Below the pieces are notes generated by a model. It did not search any database. It was given only the letters and a program-made list of their open reading frames with translations, and was not told the DNA's origin. Shown one piece after another: positions 1 to 5,579 of a DNA stretch of 5,579 nucleotides (positions are counted from its first letter, which is position 1; every line of letters begins with the position of its first letter). Where the stretch lies: contig JAEVZT010000538.1 in assembly GCA_023392115.1 (NCBI GenBank), positions 1-5,579 on the forward strand. Direction: 5' to 3'. This stretch comes from Chloroflexota bacterium. Lineage in GTDB: Bacteria; Chloroflexota; Anaerolineae; Aggregatilineales; Phototrophicaceae. The position numbers were made by a program, and so were the translations under genes.

Positions 1-1959
1 TCGACAGTCGGGACGATCACCGACATTTATTCCGTCCTGCGGCTGCTGTTCTCGCGCGTCGGTCAGCCCTACGTCGGCACGTCGAATTACTTTTCATTCA
101 ATGATCCGCAGGGAATGTGTCCCGAATGCAACGGTATCGGGCGCAAGATCGGCGTCGACCTCGACAAGTTCCTCGATCCGTCGAAGTCACTCAACGACGG
201 CGCGATTCTGTTCCCCGAACTTGCCGTCGGCAGTTGGGATTGGACGGTCTGCACCCAGTCGGGGTTGTTCGACAATGACAAGCCGCTCGCCGACTACACC
301 GACGAAGAAATGGAACAACTGCTTTACGGCAAGCCGTTCAAGGTGCAGACCACCGTCGCCGGTAAACCGTTCAACCTGACGTTCGAAGGCATCATCAGCA
401 AGTTCAACCGTAAATACATCACGCGCGACCTCAAGTCGATGTCCGAGCGGACGCAGAAGACGGTCGAGCCGTTCCTGACCTACGGACCGTGTCACCTGTG
501 CAAAGGCGCGCGCTTGAGTCCGGCGGCGCTCCAGTGCCGGATCAACGGATGGAACATCGCCGAGATGGCGGCGATGGAAGTTGACGACCTGATCGAAGTC
601 ATCAGAGAGATCAAAGATCCGGTCGCCCAGTCGATGGTCGATAACCTGATCGAGCGATTGCAGCACATGATCGACATCGGGCTTGAATACCTGAGCCTGA
701 ACCGCGAAACCGACACCCTGTCGGGAGGTGAGTCGCAGCGCATCAAGATGGTCAAGCACTTGAGCAGCAGCCTTGTCGACGTGATGTACATCTTCGACGA
801 ACCGAGCATCGGCATGCACCCGCGCGACGTCCACCGCCTGAACGAACTCTTGCAGAAGCTGCGCGATAAGGGGAACACGGTGATCGTCGTCGAACACGAC
901 CCGGATGTGATCAAGGTTGCCGATCACGTCGTCGACATCGGTCCCCATGCAGGCGATCGCGGCGGCTGTATCGTTTACGAGGGCGGCGTCGACGGGCTGT
1001 ACGGGGCGGAAACCCTGACCGGCAGGCACATGAAGCACTCAATGCCGCTCAAATCAGATTTCCGCCAGCCAAAGGGCGAGCTGCCGATCGCCAACGCGCG
1101 GGTGAACAACCTGCAAAACGTGTCGGTCAATATCCCCGCCGGCGTGCTGACGGTCGTGACCGGCGTCGCCGGGTCGGGCAAGAGTTCGCTGATTCACGGG
1201 GCGTTCCTGCGCCAGTGCGCCGACGCCGTCGTCATTGACCAGTCGGCGGTCGGCACGTCGAGCCGATCCAACCCCGCCACTTACACCGGCATCATGGACG
1301 ACATTCGCAAAGCGTTTGCGTCGAAGAACAAAGTCAGCCCTTCCCTGTTCAGCTTCAACTCGAAAGGCGCGTGCGAGAACTGTCAGGGGTTGGGTGTTGT
1401 CTATACCGATCTTGCCTTCATGGAAGGCGTCAAAACGCCGTGTGAAGTCTGCGGCGGCAAGCGCTTCAAAGACGAAGTGCTGGCGTACACGCTGAATGGC
1501 GTGTCGATCAGCGATGTACTCGGCATGTCGGTTCGCCATGCGCTCGAATTCTTCAGCAGCAAGGAGATCGCGCGCCGCCTGCAAGCCCTGAGCGATGTCG
1601 GGCTGGACTACATCACGCTCGGTCAGCCGTTGAGCACCTTATCGGGTGGCGAGTGCCAGCGAATCAAGCTCGCAACCGAGCTGCACAAGCAGGGCAGCAT
1701 TTACGTCATGGACGAGCCGACGACCGGACTCCACATGTCGGACATCGGTCACCTGCTGGCGATCATGAACCGGCTCGTCGATGCCGGCAACACGGTAATC
1801 GTCATCGAGCACAACCTCGACGTGATCAAGAACGCCGACTGGATCATCGACATGGGACCGGAAGGCGGCAACAAGGGTGGCAGGGTCTTGTTCGAAGGCA
1901 CGCCAGCGGAACTGCTGAACGCCAGTCACTCGCTCACGAGTGCCTACCTGCGGAACTAG
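1..1959 (+). CDS. uvrA: UvrA-family ABC ATPase, UvrA2-type excinuclease subunit A paralogue (5' end outside window)
   Basis: Cytoplasmic DNA-damage-binding ATPase of the UvrA family. The frame is open at base 1, giving 652 codons here. Residues below are window codons. Seen: an 'STVGT' start followed by LRLLFSRVG at 13-21; FSFN at 31-34; CPEC at 40-43; CHLCKGARL at 164-172; first ABC signature LSGGE at 240-244; Walker B IFDEP near 264-268; H-loop His299. The second half has Walker A GVAGSGKSS at 388-396, IDQS then SRSNPATYTG near 412-430, a CxxC-x19-CxxC zinc module (Cys458, 461, 481, 484), LSGGE at 547-551, Walker B MDEPTTGLH from 570, and H-loop His604. The C-terminus is intact. The first Walker A lies upstream; I infer about 100 missing residues and a full length near 750. 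RVG runs into FSFN within ten residues, where canonical UvrA has its UvrB-binding domain and more zinc cysteines. This matches UvrA2-type paralogues linked to damage tolerance or drug resistance. The family call is very secure; the subtype is strong. Confidence 0.96.
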   Translation, partial: STVGTITDIYSVLRLLFSRVGQPYVGTSNYFSFNDPQGMCPECNGIGRKIGVDLDKFLDPSKSLNDGAILFPELAVGSWDWTVCTQSGLFDNDKPLADYTDEEMEQLLYGKPFKVQTTVAGKPFNLTFEGIISKFNRKYITRDLKSMSERTQKTVEPFLTYGPCHLCKGARLSPAALQCRINGWNIAEMAAMEVDDLIEVIREIKDPVAQSMVDNLIERLQHMIDIGLEYLSLNRETDTLSGGESQRIKMVKHLSSSLVDVMYIFDEPSIGMHPRDVHRLNELLQKLRDKGNTVIVVEHDPDVIKVADHVVDIGPHAGDRGGCIVYEGGVDGLYGAETLTGRHMKHSMPLKSDFRQPKGELPIANARVNNLQNVSVNIPAGVLTVVTGVAGSGKSSLIHGAFLRQCADAVVIDQSAVGTSSRSNPATYTGIMDDIRKAFASKNKVSPSLFSFNSKGACENCQGLGVVYTDLAFMEGVKTPCEVCGGKRFKDEVLAYTLNGVSISDVLGMSVRHALEFFSSKEIARRLQALSDVGLDYITLGQPLSTLSGGECQRIKLATELHKQGSIYVMDEPTTGLHMSDIGHLLAIMNRLVDAGNTVIVIEHNLDVIKNADWIIDMGPEGGNKGGRVLFEGTPAELLNASHSLTSAYLRN

Positions 1960-1983
1960 GTCGTATATCCGAGAGTAAGGGGT

Positions 1984-2922
1984 ATGGAGCCATTTACGCC
2001 GCGCCTGAACTTCGGGCGCAGGCTTGAGCCAGTCGGAGATGTTGTGCTTCACGGGGCAGGACAGAGTCCTGCCGCTTTTCGTTCCTATAACGCGGCTGTC
2101 GGCACGACCAAGCCCGTCCTCTACATGAGCTACGTCAGCTTTCGAGACGATCTGCCCGCCTATTTCGCCGCTCTACGCCAAGAGCTGGACTCCTTTTCCG
2201 GGAGTCCACTCGTCGCTCAAATCGGGCTTTATATGAATGGCGGCGGATTAGGCGAGCATGCTGTCGGCGCATACGATGAAGCAGTTGCCGGCGGCGCATA
2301 CGACAACCAGATCGACCAGTTCTGCATCGGGCTGAAAACGCTGAATCGTCCCGCGTTTATCCGCATCGGCTTTGAGTTCAACGGTTCGTGGAACGGGTAT
2401 CGTCCCGAGCCGTATAAGCGGGCGTGGCGGCGGATTGTCGAAGCCTTGCGACGCGAGAACCTGACGCAGGTTGCTGCCGTGTGGTGCTACTGCCCGCTTC
2501 CGAGCAGCCGCGAGCAGCCGGGGAGAATCGACCGGGACTATGAACCATTCTACCCCGGCGATGACGTGGTCGACTGGTGGTCGATTGACCTGTTTGAAGT
2601 CCCTGACTTCTCTATCGACAATGCGCGCTGGTTTATGGAAGACGCCGCCCGGCGAGGGTTTCCGGTCATGATTGGCGAAGCGACACCGCGCAAAGTCGGC
2701 GTCGAAGGGGGCGAAGCCGCTTGGCGCGACTGGTTCGCGCCATTCTTTGACTTCATTCGCAGCCAACCGGTCGTCAAAGCGTTCTGCTATATCAACTGGG
2801 ACTGGACGCAGTATCCACAGTTTGCCGACTGGGGCAACGCGCGGATCGAAGCGAATACTGCCGTCCTCGAACGTTACCAAGCCGAATTAGCGCATCCATG
2901 GTACCGTCACGCGCCGCGTTAG
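1984..2922 (+). CDS. GH26-like glycoside hydrolase (beta-mannanase-type TIM barrel), cytoplasmic
   Basis: A 312-residue protein resembling clan GH-A hydrolases, closest in style to family GH26 (beta-mannanases and relatives). Seen: VLHGAGQS at 21-28; VLYMSYVSF at 45-53, like the first barrel strands; RIGFEFNGSW at 127-136, where Glu131 would be the acid/base; AVWCYCP at 165-171; YPGDDVVDWWSID at 190-202, typical of a GH26 strand-6 region; and VMIGEATPR at 228-236, where Glu232 would be the nucleophile. NWDW at 271-274 supplies late-barrel aromatics. The catalytic roles are inferred from family pattern. There is no signal peptide or membrane segment, so it probably acts inside the cell, unlike most secreted mannanases, perhaps on imported oligosaccharides. 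The start at 1984 keeps the LHGAGQS block. It lies 24 nt after uvrA, with GAGAG (1971-1975) as an eight-nt-spaced ribosome-binding candidate. Substrate is unknown. A non-catalytic GH26-like protein cannot be excluded. Confidence 0.82.
   Translation: MEPFTPRLNFGRRLEPVGDVVLHGAGQSPAAFRSYNAAVGTTKPVLYMSYVSFRDDLPAYFAALRQELDSFSGSPLVAQIGLYMNGGGLGEHAVGAYDEAVAGGAYDNQIDQFCIGLKTLNRPAFIRIGFEFNGSWNGYRPEPYKRAWRRIVEALRRENLTQVAAVWCYCPLPSSREQPGRIDRDYEPFYPGDDVVDWWSIDLFEVPDFSIDNARWFMEDAARRGFPVMIGEATPRKVGVEGGEAAWRDWFAPFFDFIRSQPVVKAFCYINWDWTQYPQFADWGNARIEANTAVLERYQAELAHPWYRHAPR
2055..2079 (+). terminator. Terminator-like hairpin inside the GH26-like gene
   Basis: GGCAGGAC (2055-2062) is the exact reverse complement of GTCCTGCC (2066-2073), with a 3-nt loop AGA, followed by GC and TTTT (2076-2079). 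The stem is 8 bp and GC-rich. It lies 96 nt after the uvrA stop and 71 nt into the glycoside hydrolase gene, overlapping the codons for the GAGQS block. It could be a partial intrinsic terminator that reduces transcription from uvrA into the next gene. The T-run is short and interrupted by C, and translating ribosomes would melt the stem, so function is uncertain. Confidence 0.3.
2186..2208 (+). repeat. Perfect 8-bp inverted repeat in the GH26-like gene
   Basis: TGGACTCC (2186-2193) pairs perfectly with GGAGTCCA (2201-2208) across a 7-nt loop TTTTCCG. It lies within codons of the glycoside hydrolase about 200 nt after its start and has no T-run after it. It may be an mRNA stem or chance. Confidence 0.35.
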
Positions 2923-3009
2923 TTCGGGCATTCAGCGCCACACGAAGCGCAGCATTCGGGGAAGTCCCATGCCACACACCATCACCATCACCAACGCGCG
3001 ACAGCGAGA

Positions 3010-3044
3010 GCGAACAAGAAGCAGTGTAAAATGAAGGCGTTCGC
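3010..3044. promoter_or_regulatory. Inverted repeat flanking the -10-like element (possible operator)
   Basis: GCGAAC (3010-3015) and GTTCGC (3039-3044) are perfect 6-bp inverted arms separated by 23 nt that include the -10-like TAAAAT. The right arm overlaps a small stem TCGC-AAA-GCGA (3041-3051). A dyad around a promoter fits an autoregulatory operator for a dimeric LuxR-type protein, but arms of this size can occur by chance in DNA of this composition. Confidence 0.2.
3027..3032 (+). promoter_or_regulatory. Possible -10 element upstream of the regulator gene
   Basis: TAAAAT matches the sigma-70 -10 consensus at five of six positions and lies 32 nt before the regulator's ATG. The segment 17 nt upstream (3004-3009, GCGAGA) matches the -35 consensus at only three positions, so the promoter would be weak or activator-dependent. 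It is the most AT-rich patch of the 142-nt intergenic region (2923-3064). That region shows no clear terminator for the upstream gene. It otherwise contains only a short CACACC/ATCACC/ATCACC tract (2975-2992) and short imperfect repeats. Confidence 0.3.
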
Positions 3045-3053
3045 AAAGCGATC

Positions 3054-3058
3054 GGGGG
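3054..3058 (+). promoter_or_regulatory. Ribosome-binding candidate for the regulator
   Basis: GGGGG sits six nt before ATG 3065. It is a purine-rich but imperfect Shine-Dalgarno match. It supports ATG 3065, which is also the only possible start codon after the in-frame TGA at 3032-3034. Confidence 0.4.
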
Positions 3059-3064
3059 TATCCC

Positions 3065-5579
3065 ATGAAGGATGACAGTGAGTACACCTTGCTTGACCCC
3101 TTCACCGAGCGCGAGTTGGAAATCCTGCGCCTGATGGACGCCGGGCTGGATAACCGTTCGATTAGCGAACGCCTCTTCTTGTCACGCGAAACAGTCAAGT
3201 GGTATGTCAGGCAGATTTACAGCAAGCTAGACGTCCATAGTCGGGCGGAAGCACTTGAGCGTGCGCGCGCGCTGTGTCTCTTGGACAAAATCTCCATAAG
3301 CGTGACGAGCGAGCGTCTACACCGTCTCCCCGCTGCGACGACATCATTTATTGGGCGTGAACGCGAAATCGCGCTTGGGATGCAGCTCCTCACTGCACAC
3401 CGGCTTGTGACGTTGATCGGCGCGGGTGGGGTTGGGAAAACGCGACTTGCGCTGCGGCTCGCGGCGGATGCTGTCGACTTCTTTGACGGTGGTGTCTGGT
3501 TTGTGCGTCTCGAAGCTGTGACGGACGCCGAGCAAGTCGCAGCCGCAGTCGCCGAAACGCTGGCGCTTCCCGTTCCGGCTGAACTCACTCCAAGCCGCGT
3601 GCTGGCTGAATTCTTTCGCGACAAACATCTGCTGCTGGTGCTCGATAACTTCGAACAGGTGATTGCCGCTGCGCCAGAAGTGGGGAACTGGCTTGCAGCC
3701 GGGGCAAACCTGCATGTGCTCGTCACGAGCCGGGAAGCGCTGAACATTTACGGTGAACAACTCTTCGCGCTTCCGCCGCTCCGCATACCAGCCGCCGACT
3801 TGCGATCGGCAGCAGTCGACGAGATTGCCCATATCGAAGCGGTACGGTTGTTCGTCGATCGGGCGAGGAGCGTCAAGCCCGGCTTTTCCTTAACTGATGA
3901 CAACGCCTCCGATGTGGCGGCGATCTGCACCCGTCTCGACGGAATTCCGCTTGCAATTGAGCTTGCCGCAGCGCGTGTGAAGCTGTTTTCGCCGCAAACG
4001 CTGCGTGAGCGTCTCGATAACCGGCTCGGTTTGCTAACAGGTGGCGCTGCCGATCTGCCGGCACGCCAGCGCGCTCTGCGCGCCGCCATTGATTGGAGCT
4101 ACAACCTTCTCAGCGAAAAACAGAAAACGCTGTTTGCCTATCTCGGGTTGTTCGTCGGCGGCTGGACGCTGGATGCAGCCGACGCAATCTTCACATCGCT
4201 TATTGGAAATCTGGACGTTGTCGACAGCCTTACGTCGCTCATCGACAAGAGTCTCATCCACGTCGCAGACGATACGGCAGATACACCGAGATTTACAATG
4301 CTACCGACCCTACAGGAGTACGCGCTGGGGAGGTTGGCAGACAGTGGGCAGCTTGAACACGCACGGTCGGCACATGCAGCGTACTTCTTGCGGCTGACTG
4401 AAGAAGCGGATAAGCGGTCGCGTACAAGCGAGGAGGATCGGTGGTTCGACCGGATTGCTAACGAACACGATAACGTCAGGGCAGCACTCGATCATTATCA
4501 TGCTGACGAACAGGCGGCGGAATGCGATCTACGCATGACCGGCGCGCTGGCATGGTTCTGGTTTGTCCGTTCTCATTTTCGCGAGGGGCGCACGCGAACG
4601 GACGCTGCCCTCAGCCGCGACAGCGATATTGTGCCAAAGCCCATTCGCGCGAAAGCCTACAATGCTGCCGGACTCTTCGCGTGGTCGGCAGGACAGCACA
4701 AGCGCGCTGCTGAACTCCATCAGGTGGCACTCGATTTCTATCGCGAACTCAATGATGAGCCGATGGTTGCTTTCTCGTTGATGTGCGTTGCAGGTCAATT
4801 CTTTGCCCTTGGCGATTATTCGCGGGCGATCACGCTTCTTGAAGAGGGGATCGCGATCTGTCGGCAAATTCACGATCAAACACAGATCCTTTTGCTGCTC
4901 AATAATTACAGTGCTATCTTGCTGGCGAGAGGGAAGCAGGCAGAAGCGCAACTTGTCCTCGAAGAAGCATTGGCGCTTGCAAGGGCACAGCAGCGCACGA
5001 ATGACATTATCATCCTCGTGACAAATCTCAGCGGACTTGCAATTGATAGAAGGGAGTGGAGCCTTGCCCGCACTTACGCCGAGGAAGGAATTACGTTAGC
5101 GCGCGAAATCGGCAATCTTTGGGCAAGTTGTGGCTGCCTGAGCCAGCTTTTTGAGATTGAGTTTTCAGCAGAGAATTACACTGCGGCGGGACTATATGCT
5201 GATGAGCAGCTTCGCCTTAGCAGGGAAATCGGGCAACAGCCGGGGGAAATTGCGGCTTGCCTTAACTTGTCTCGGCTCGCTCATAAGCAAAACGAGCTGC
5301 AACGTTCGGCTTATTGGGCAAGAGAGGCGTTATCTTTAAGCGTTCAAATCGAGGACACACGGATACAGTTGGCGGCGCTTGGTTGGGCTGGAGAATTAGC
5401 GGCTGCGGAAGGAGATCACACACGTGCAGCCCGGCTGCTGTCCACCGTCCGCACAGGCTATCAAGCGCTCGACGCACAGCTTCTTAGTGTCGTAGACGAG
5501 GCATTTGAGAAGGTCTGCGCTGACGTTCGCGCTCATCTCGCCGCCGATGCGTTTGAGGCGACTTGGGCACTCGGCGCAG
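3065..5579 (+). CDS. LuxR-type HTH / STAND (NB-ARC-like) ATPase / TPR transcriptional regulator (3' end outside window)
   Basis: Open frame of 838 codons with no stop, running off the right edge. Domains: residues 12-70 form a LuxR/GerE-type helix-turn-helix ([12 protein letters not shown], then [18 protein letters not shown], then SRAEAL), a DNA-binding domain. Residues 88-101 are the '[11 protein letters not shown]' lead-in to a STAND P-loop ATPase. This has Walker [10 protein letters not shown] at 119-127, Walker [12 protein letters not shown] at 189-199, sensor VLVTSRE at 218-224 and [12 protein letters not shown] at 293-304. A helical/winged region follows at about 336-425 (AIDWSYNLL, then LPTLQEYAL). 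From about 430 the chain is alpha-helical, with TPR-like repeats at 525-804. The closing F..TWALGA at 830-838 resembles the end of related proteins, so only a short tail is probably missing. ATG 3065 is the first start after an upstream in-frame TGA at 3032-3034; GGGGG at 3054-3058 is its ribosome site. By family knowledge, ligand binding to the TPRs would trigger ATP-dependent oligomerisation. The inducer and targets are unknown. Codon choice looks more mixed in the third position than in the uvrA gene. Confidence 0.93.
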   Translation, partial: MKDDSEYTLLDPFTERELEILRLMDAGLDNRSISERLFLSRETVKWYVRQIYSKLDVHSRAEALERARALCLLDKISISVTSERLHRLPAATTSFIGREREIALGMQLLTAHRLVTLIGAGGVGKTRLALRLAADAVDFFDGGVWFVRLEAVTDAEQVAAAVAETLALPVPAELTPSRVLAEFFRDKHLLLVLDNFEQVIAAAPEVGNWLAAGANLHVLVTSREALNIYGEQLFALPPLRIPAADLRSAAVDEIAHIEAVRLFVDRARSVKPGFSLTDDNASDVAAICTRLDGIPLAIELAAARVKLFSPQTLRERLDNRLGLLTGGAADLPARQRALRAAIDWSYNLLSEKQKTLFAYLGLFVGGWTLDAADAIFTSLIGNLDVVDSLTSLIDKSLIHVADDTADTPRFTMLPTLQEYALGRLADSGQLEHARSAHAAYFLRLTEEADKRSRTSEEDRWFDRIANEHDNVRAALDHYHADEQAAECDLRMTGALAWFWFVRSHFREGRTRTDAALSRDSDIVPKPIRAKAYNAAGLFAWSAGQHKRAAELHQVALDFYRELNDEPMVAFSLMCVAGQFFALGDYSRAITLLEEGIAICRQIHDQTQILLLLNNYSAILLARGKQAEAQLVLEEALALARAQQRTNDIIILVTNLSGLAIDRREWSLARTYAEEGITLAREIGNLWASCGCLSQLFEIEFSAENYTAAGLYADEQLRLSREIGQQPGEIAACLNLSRLAHKQNELQRSAYWAREALSLSVQIEDTRIQLAALGWAGELAAAEGDHTRAARLLSTVRTGYQALDAQLLSVVDEAFEKVCADVRAHLAADAFEATWALGA
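4637..5476 (+). repeat. Seven tandem 40-residue TPR-like units in the regulator
   Basis: Residues 525-804 of the regulator divide into seven consecutive units of exactly 40 residues (120 nt), starting at 4637, 4757, 4877, 4997, 5117, 5237 and 5357. In each unit position 24 is Ala (Ser in the sixth). Position 32 is Leu or Ile in units 1-6, position 30 is Glu in units 2-6, and position 19 is Gly in units 1, 2, 3 and 7. Units end in a similar helix, for example AREIGN, SREIGQ and SVQIED. This fits helix-turn-helix TPR units of the MalT-like 40-residue kind, which form a superhelical ligand- or protein-binding surface. The repeats are conserved as protein only; the DNA has diverged. Confidence 0.85.

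Larger units (their letters stand above)
2969..3075 (+). other. Two chained mini reading frames ahead of the regulator (possible leader peptides)
   Basis: ATG 2969 opens a 21-codon frame (starts MPHTITITN, rich in Arg and Thr) ending at TGA 3032-3034. It is preceded by GGGGAAG at 2958-2964. That stop overlaps ATG 3031 in an ATGA arrangement. ATG 3031 opens a 14-codon frame ([10 protein letters not shown]...) ending at TGA 3073-3075, which overlaps the regulator's ATG 3065 by 11 nt. The chain could couple translation into the regulator. Both are so short that chance is the default explanation. If transcription starts from the -10 at 3027-3032, neither frame would have a complete leader. Confidence 0.15.

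Noticed and set aside
187..1038. Long open frame on the minus strand (283 codons) opposite the uvrA gene
   Set aside because: It is antisense to clear UvrA motifs on the + strand. Its composition (rich in Asp, Val, Arg, His) is typical of a shadow of GC-rich coding DNA, with no recognisable domain.
1927..1942. CACTCG/CGAGTG inverted repeat just before the uvrA stop, considered as a terminator
   Set aside because: The stem is only 6 bp and no T-run follows. The next gene starts 24 nt after the stop.
1964..1969. TATATC as a -10 element for the glycoside hydrolase gene
   Set aside because: No supporting -35 at the proper distance. The short gap fits co-transcription with uvrA better.
2248..2880. 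Minus-strand frame of 210 codons opposite the glycoside hydrolase gene
   Set aside because: It overlaps conserved catalytic-motif coding on the + strand and shows no domain of its own. It is a coding shadow.
2928..2957. Direct repeat GCATTC (2928-2933 and 2952-2957) as an attachment or binding site
   Set aside because: Only six bases repeat, with no target duplication or recombinase gene nearby.
2975..2992. CACACC-ATCACC-ATCACC tract that resembles a His-tag coding stretch
   Set aside because: Only five His codons would be read in one frame, there is no vector-like context, and the tract lies in a natural intergenic region. It is a short simple repeat.
3217..4261. Several minus-strand frames opposite the regulator (3217-3747, 3344-3832, 3748-4089, 4034-4261)
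   Set aside because: All lie opposite the continuous HTH-ATPase frame with its Walker A, Walker B and GxPLA motifs. Their Ser/Arg/Ala-rich translations have no family features.

Overview
The window carries three genes on the + strand, tightly spaced and all coding. The DNA is moderately GC-rich. There is no sign of insertion sequences, CRISPR arrays, tRNA or rRNA. The gene types suggest a bacterium of the Chloroflexota, possibly an Anaerolineae-like lineage. The main pointers are a LuxR-type helix-turn-helix with a '[13 protein letters not shown]' recognition segment fused in front of a STAND ATPase with TPR repeats, a UvrA paralogue lacking the UvrB-binding domain, and a signal-less GH26-like protein. 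This assignment is an inference from protein style, not a proof.

Region 1 (1-1959) is the 3' part of a UvrA-family gene whose first ~100 codons lie before the window. It encodes most of the first ABC half and the complete second half. The junction where canonical UvrA carries its UvrB-binding domain is visible at the start, and that domain is absent, so this is a UvrA2-type paralogue rather than the housekeeping UvrA.

Region 2 (1984-2922) starts 24 nt after the uvrA stop. It encodes a 312-residue (beta/alpha)8-type glycoside hydrolase resembling GH26, with both candidate catalytic glutamates present and no signal peptide. Its 5' third contains two perfect 8-bp inverted repeats. The first is terminator-like and could attenuate read-through from uvrA.

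Region 3 (2923-3064) is a 142-nt intergenic stretch. It holds a weak -10-like element, a 6-bp inverted repeat around it, and two very short overlapping reading frames that run into the start of the next gene. No convincing terminator is visible here.

Region 4 (3065-5579, open at the right edge) is one uninterrupted reading frame of 838 codons. It encodes an N-terminal LuxR-type DNA-binding domain, a STAND/NB-ARC-like ATPase and a TPR array of seven units, each exactly 40 residues long. It is a large signal-sensing transcriptional regulator. Its ligand and targets cannot be read from the sequence; the adjacent glycoside hydrolase gene and its own promoter are the obvious candidates. No functional link between the UvrA paralogue and the other two genes is evident beyond proximity.
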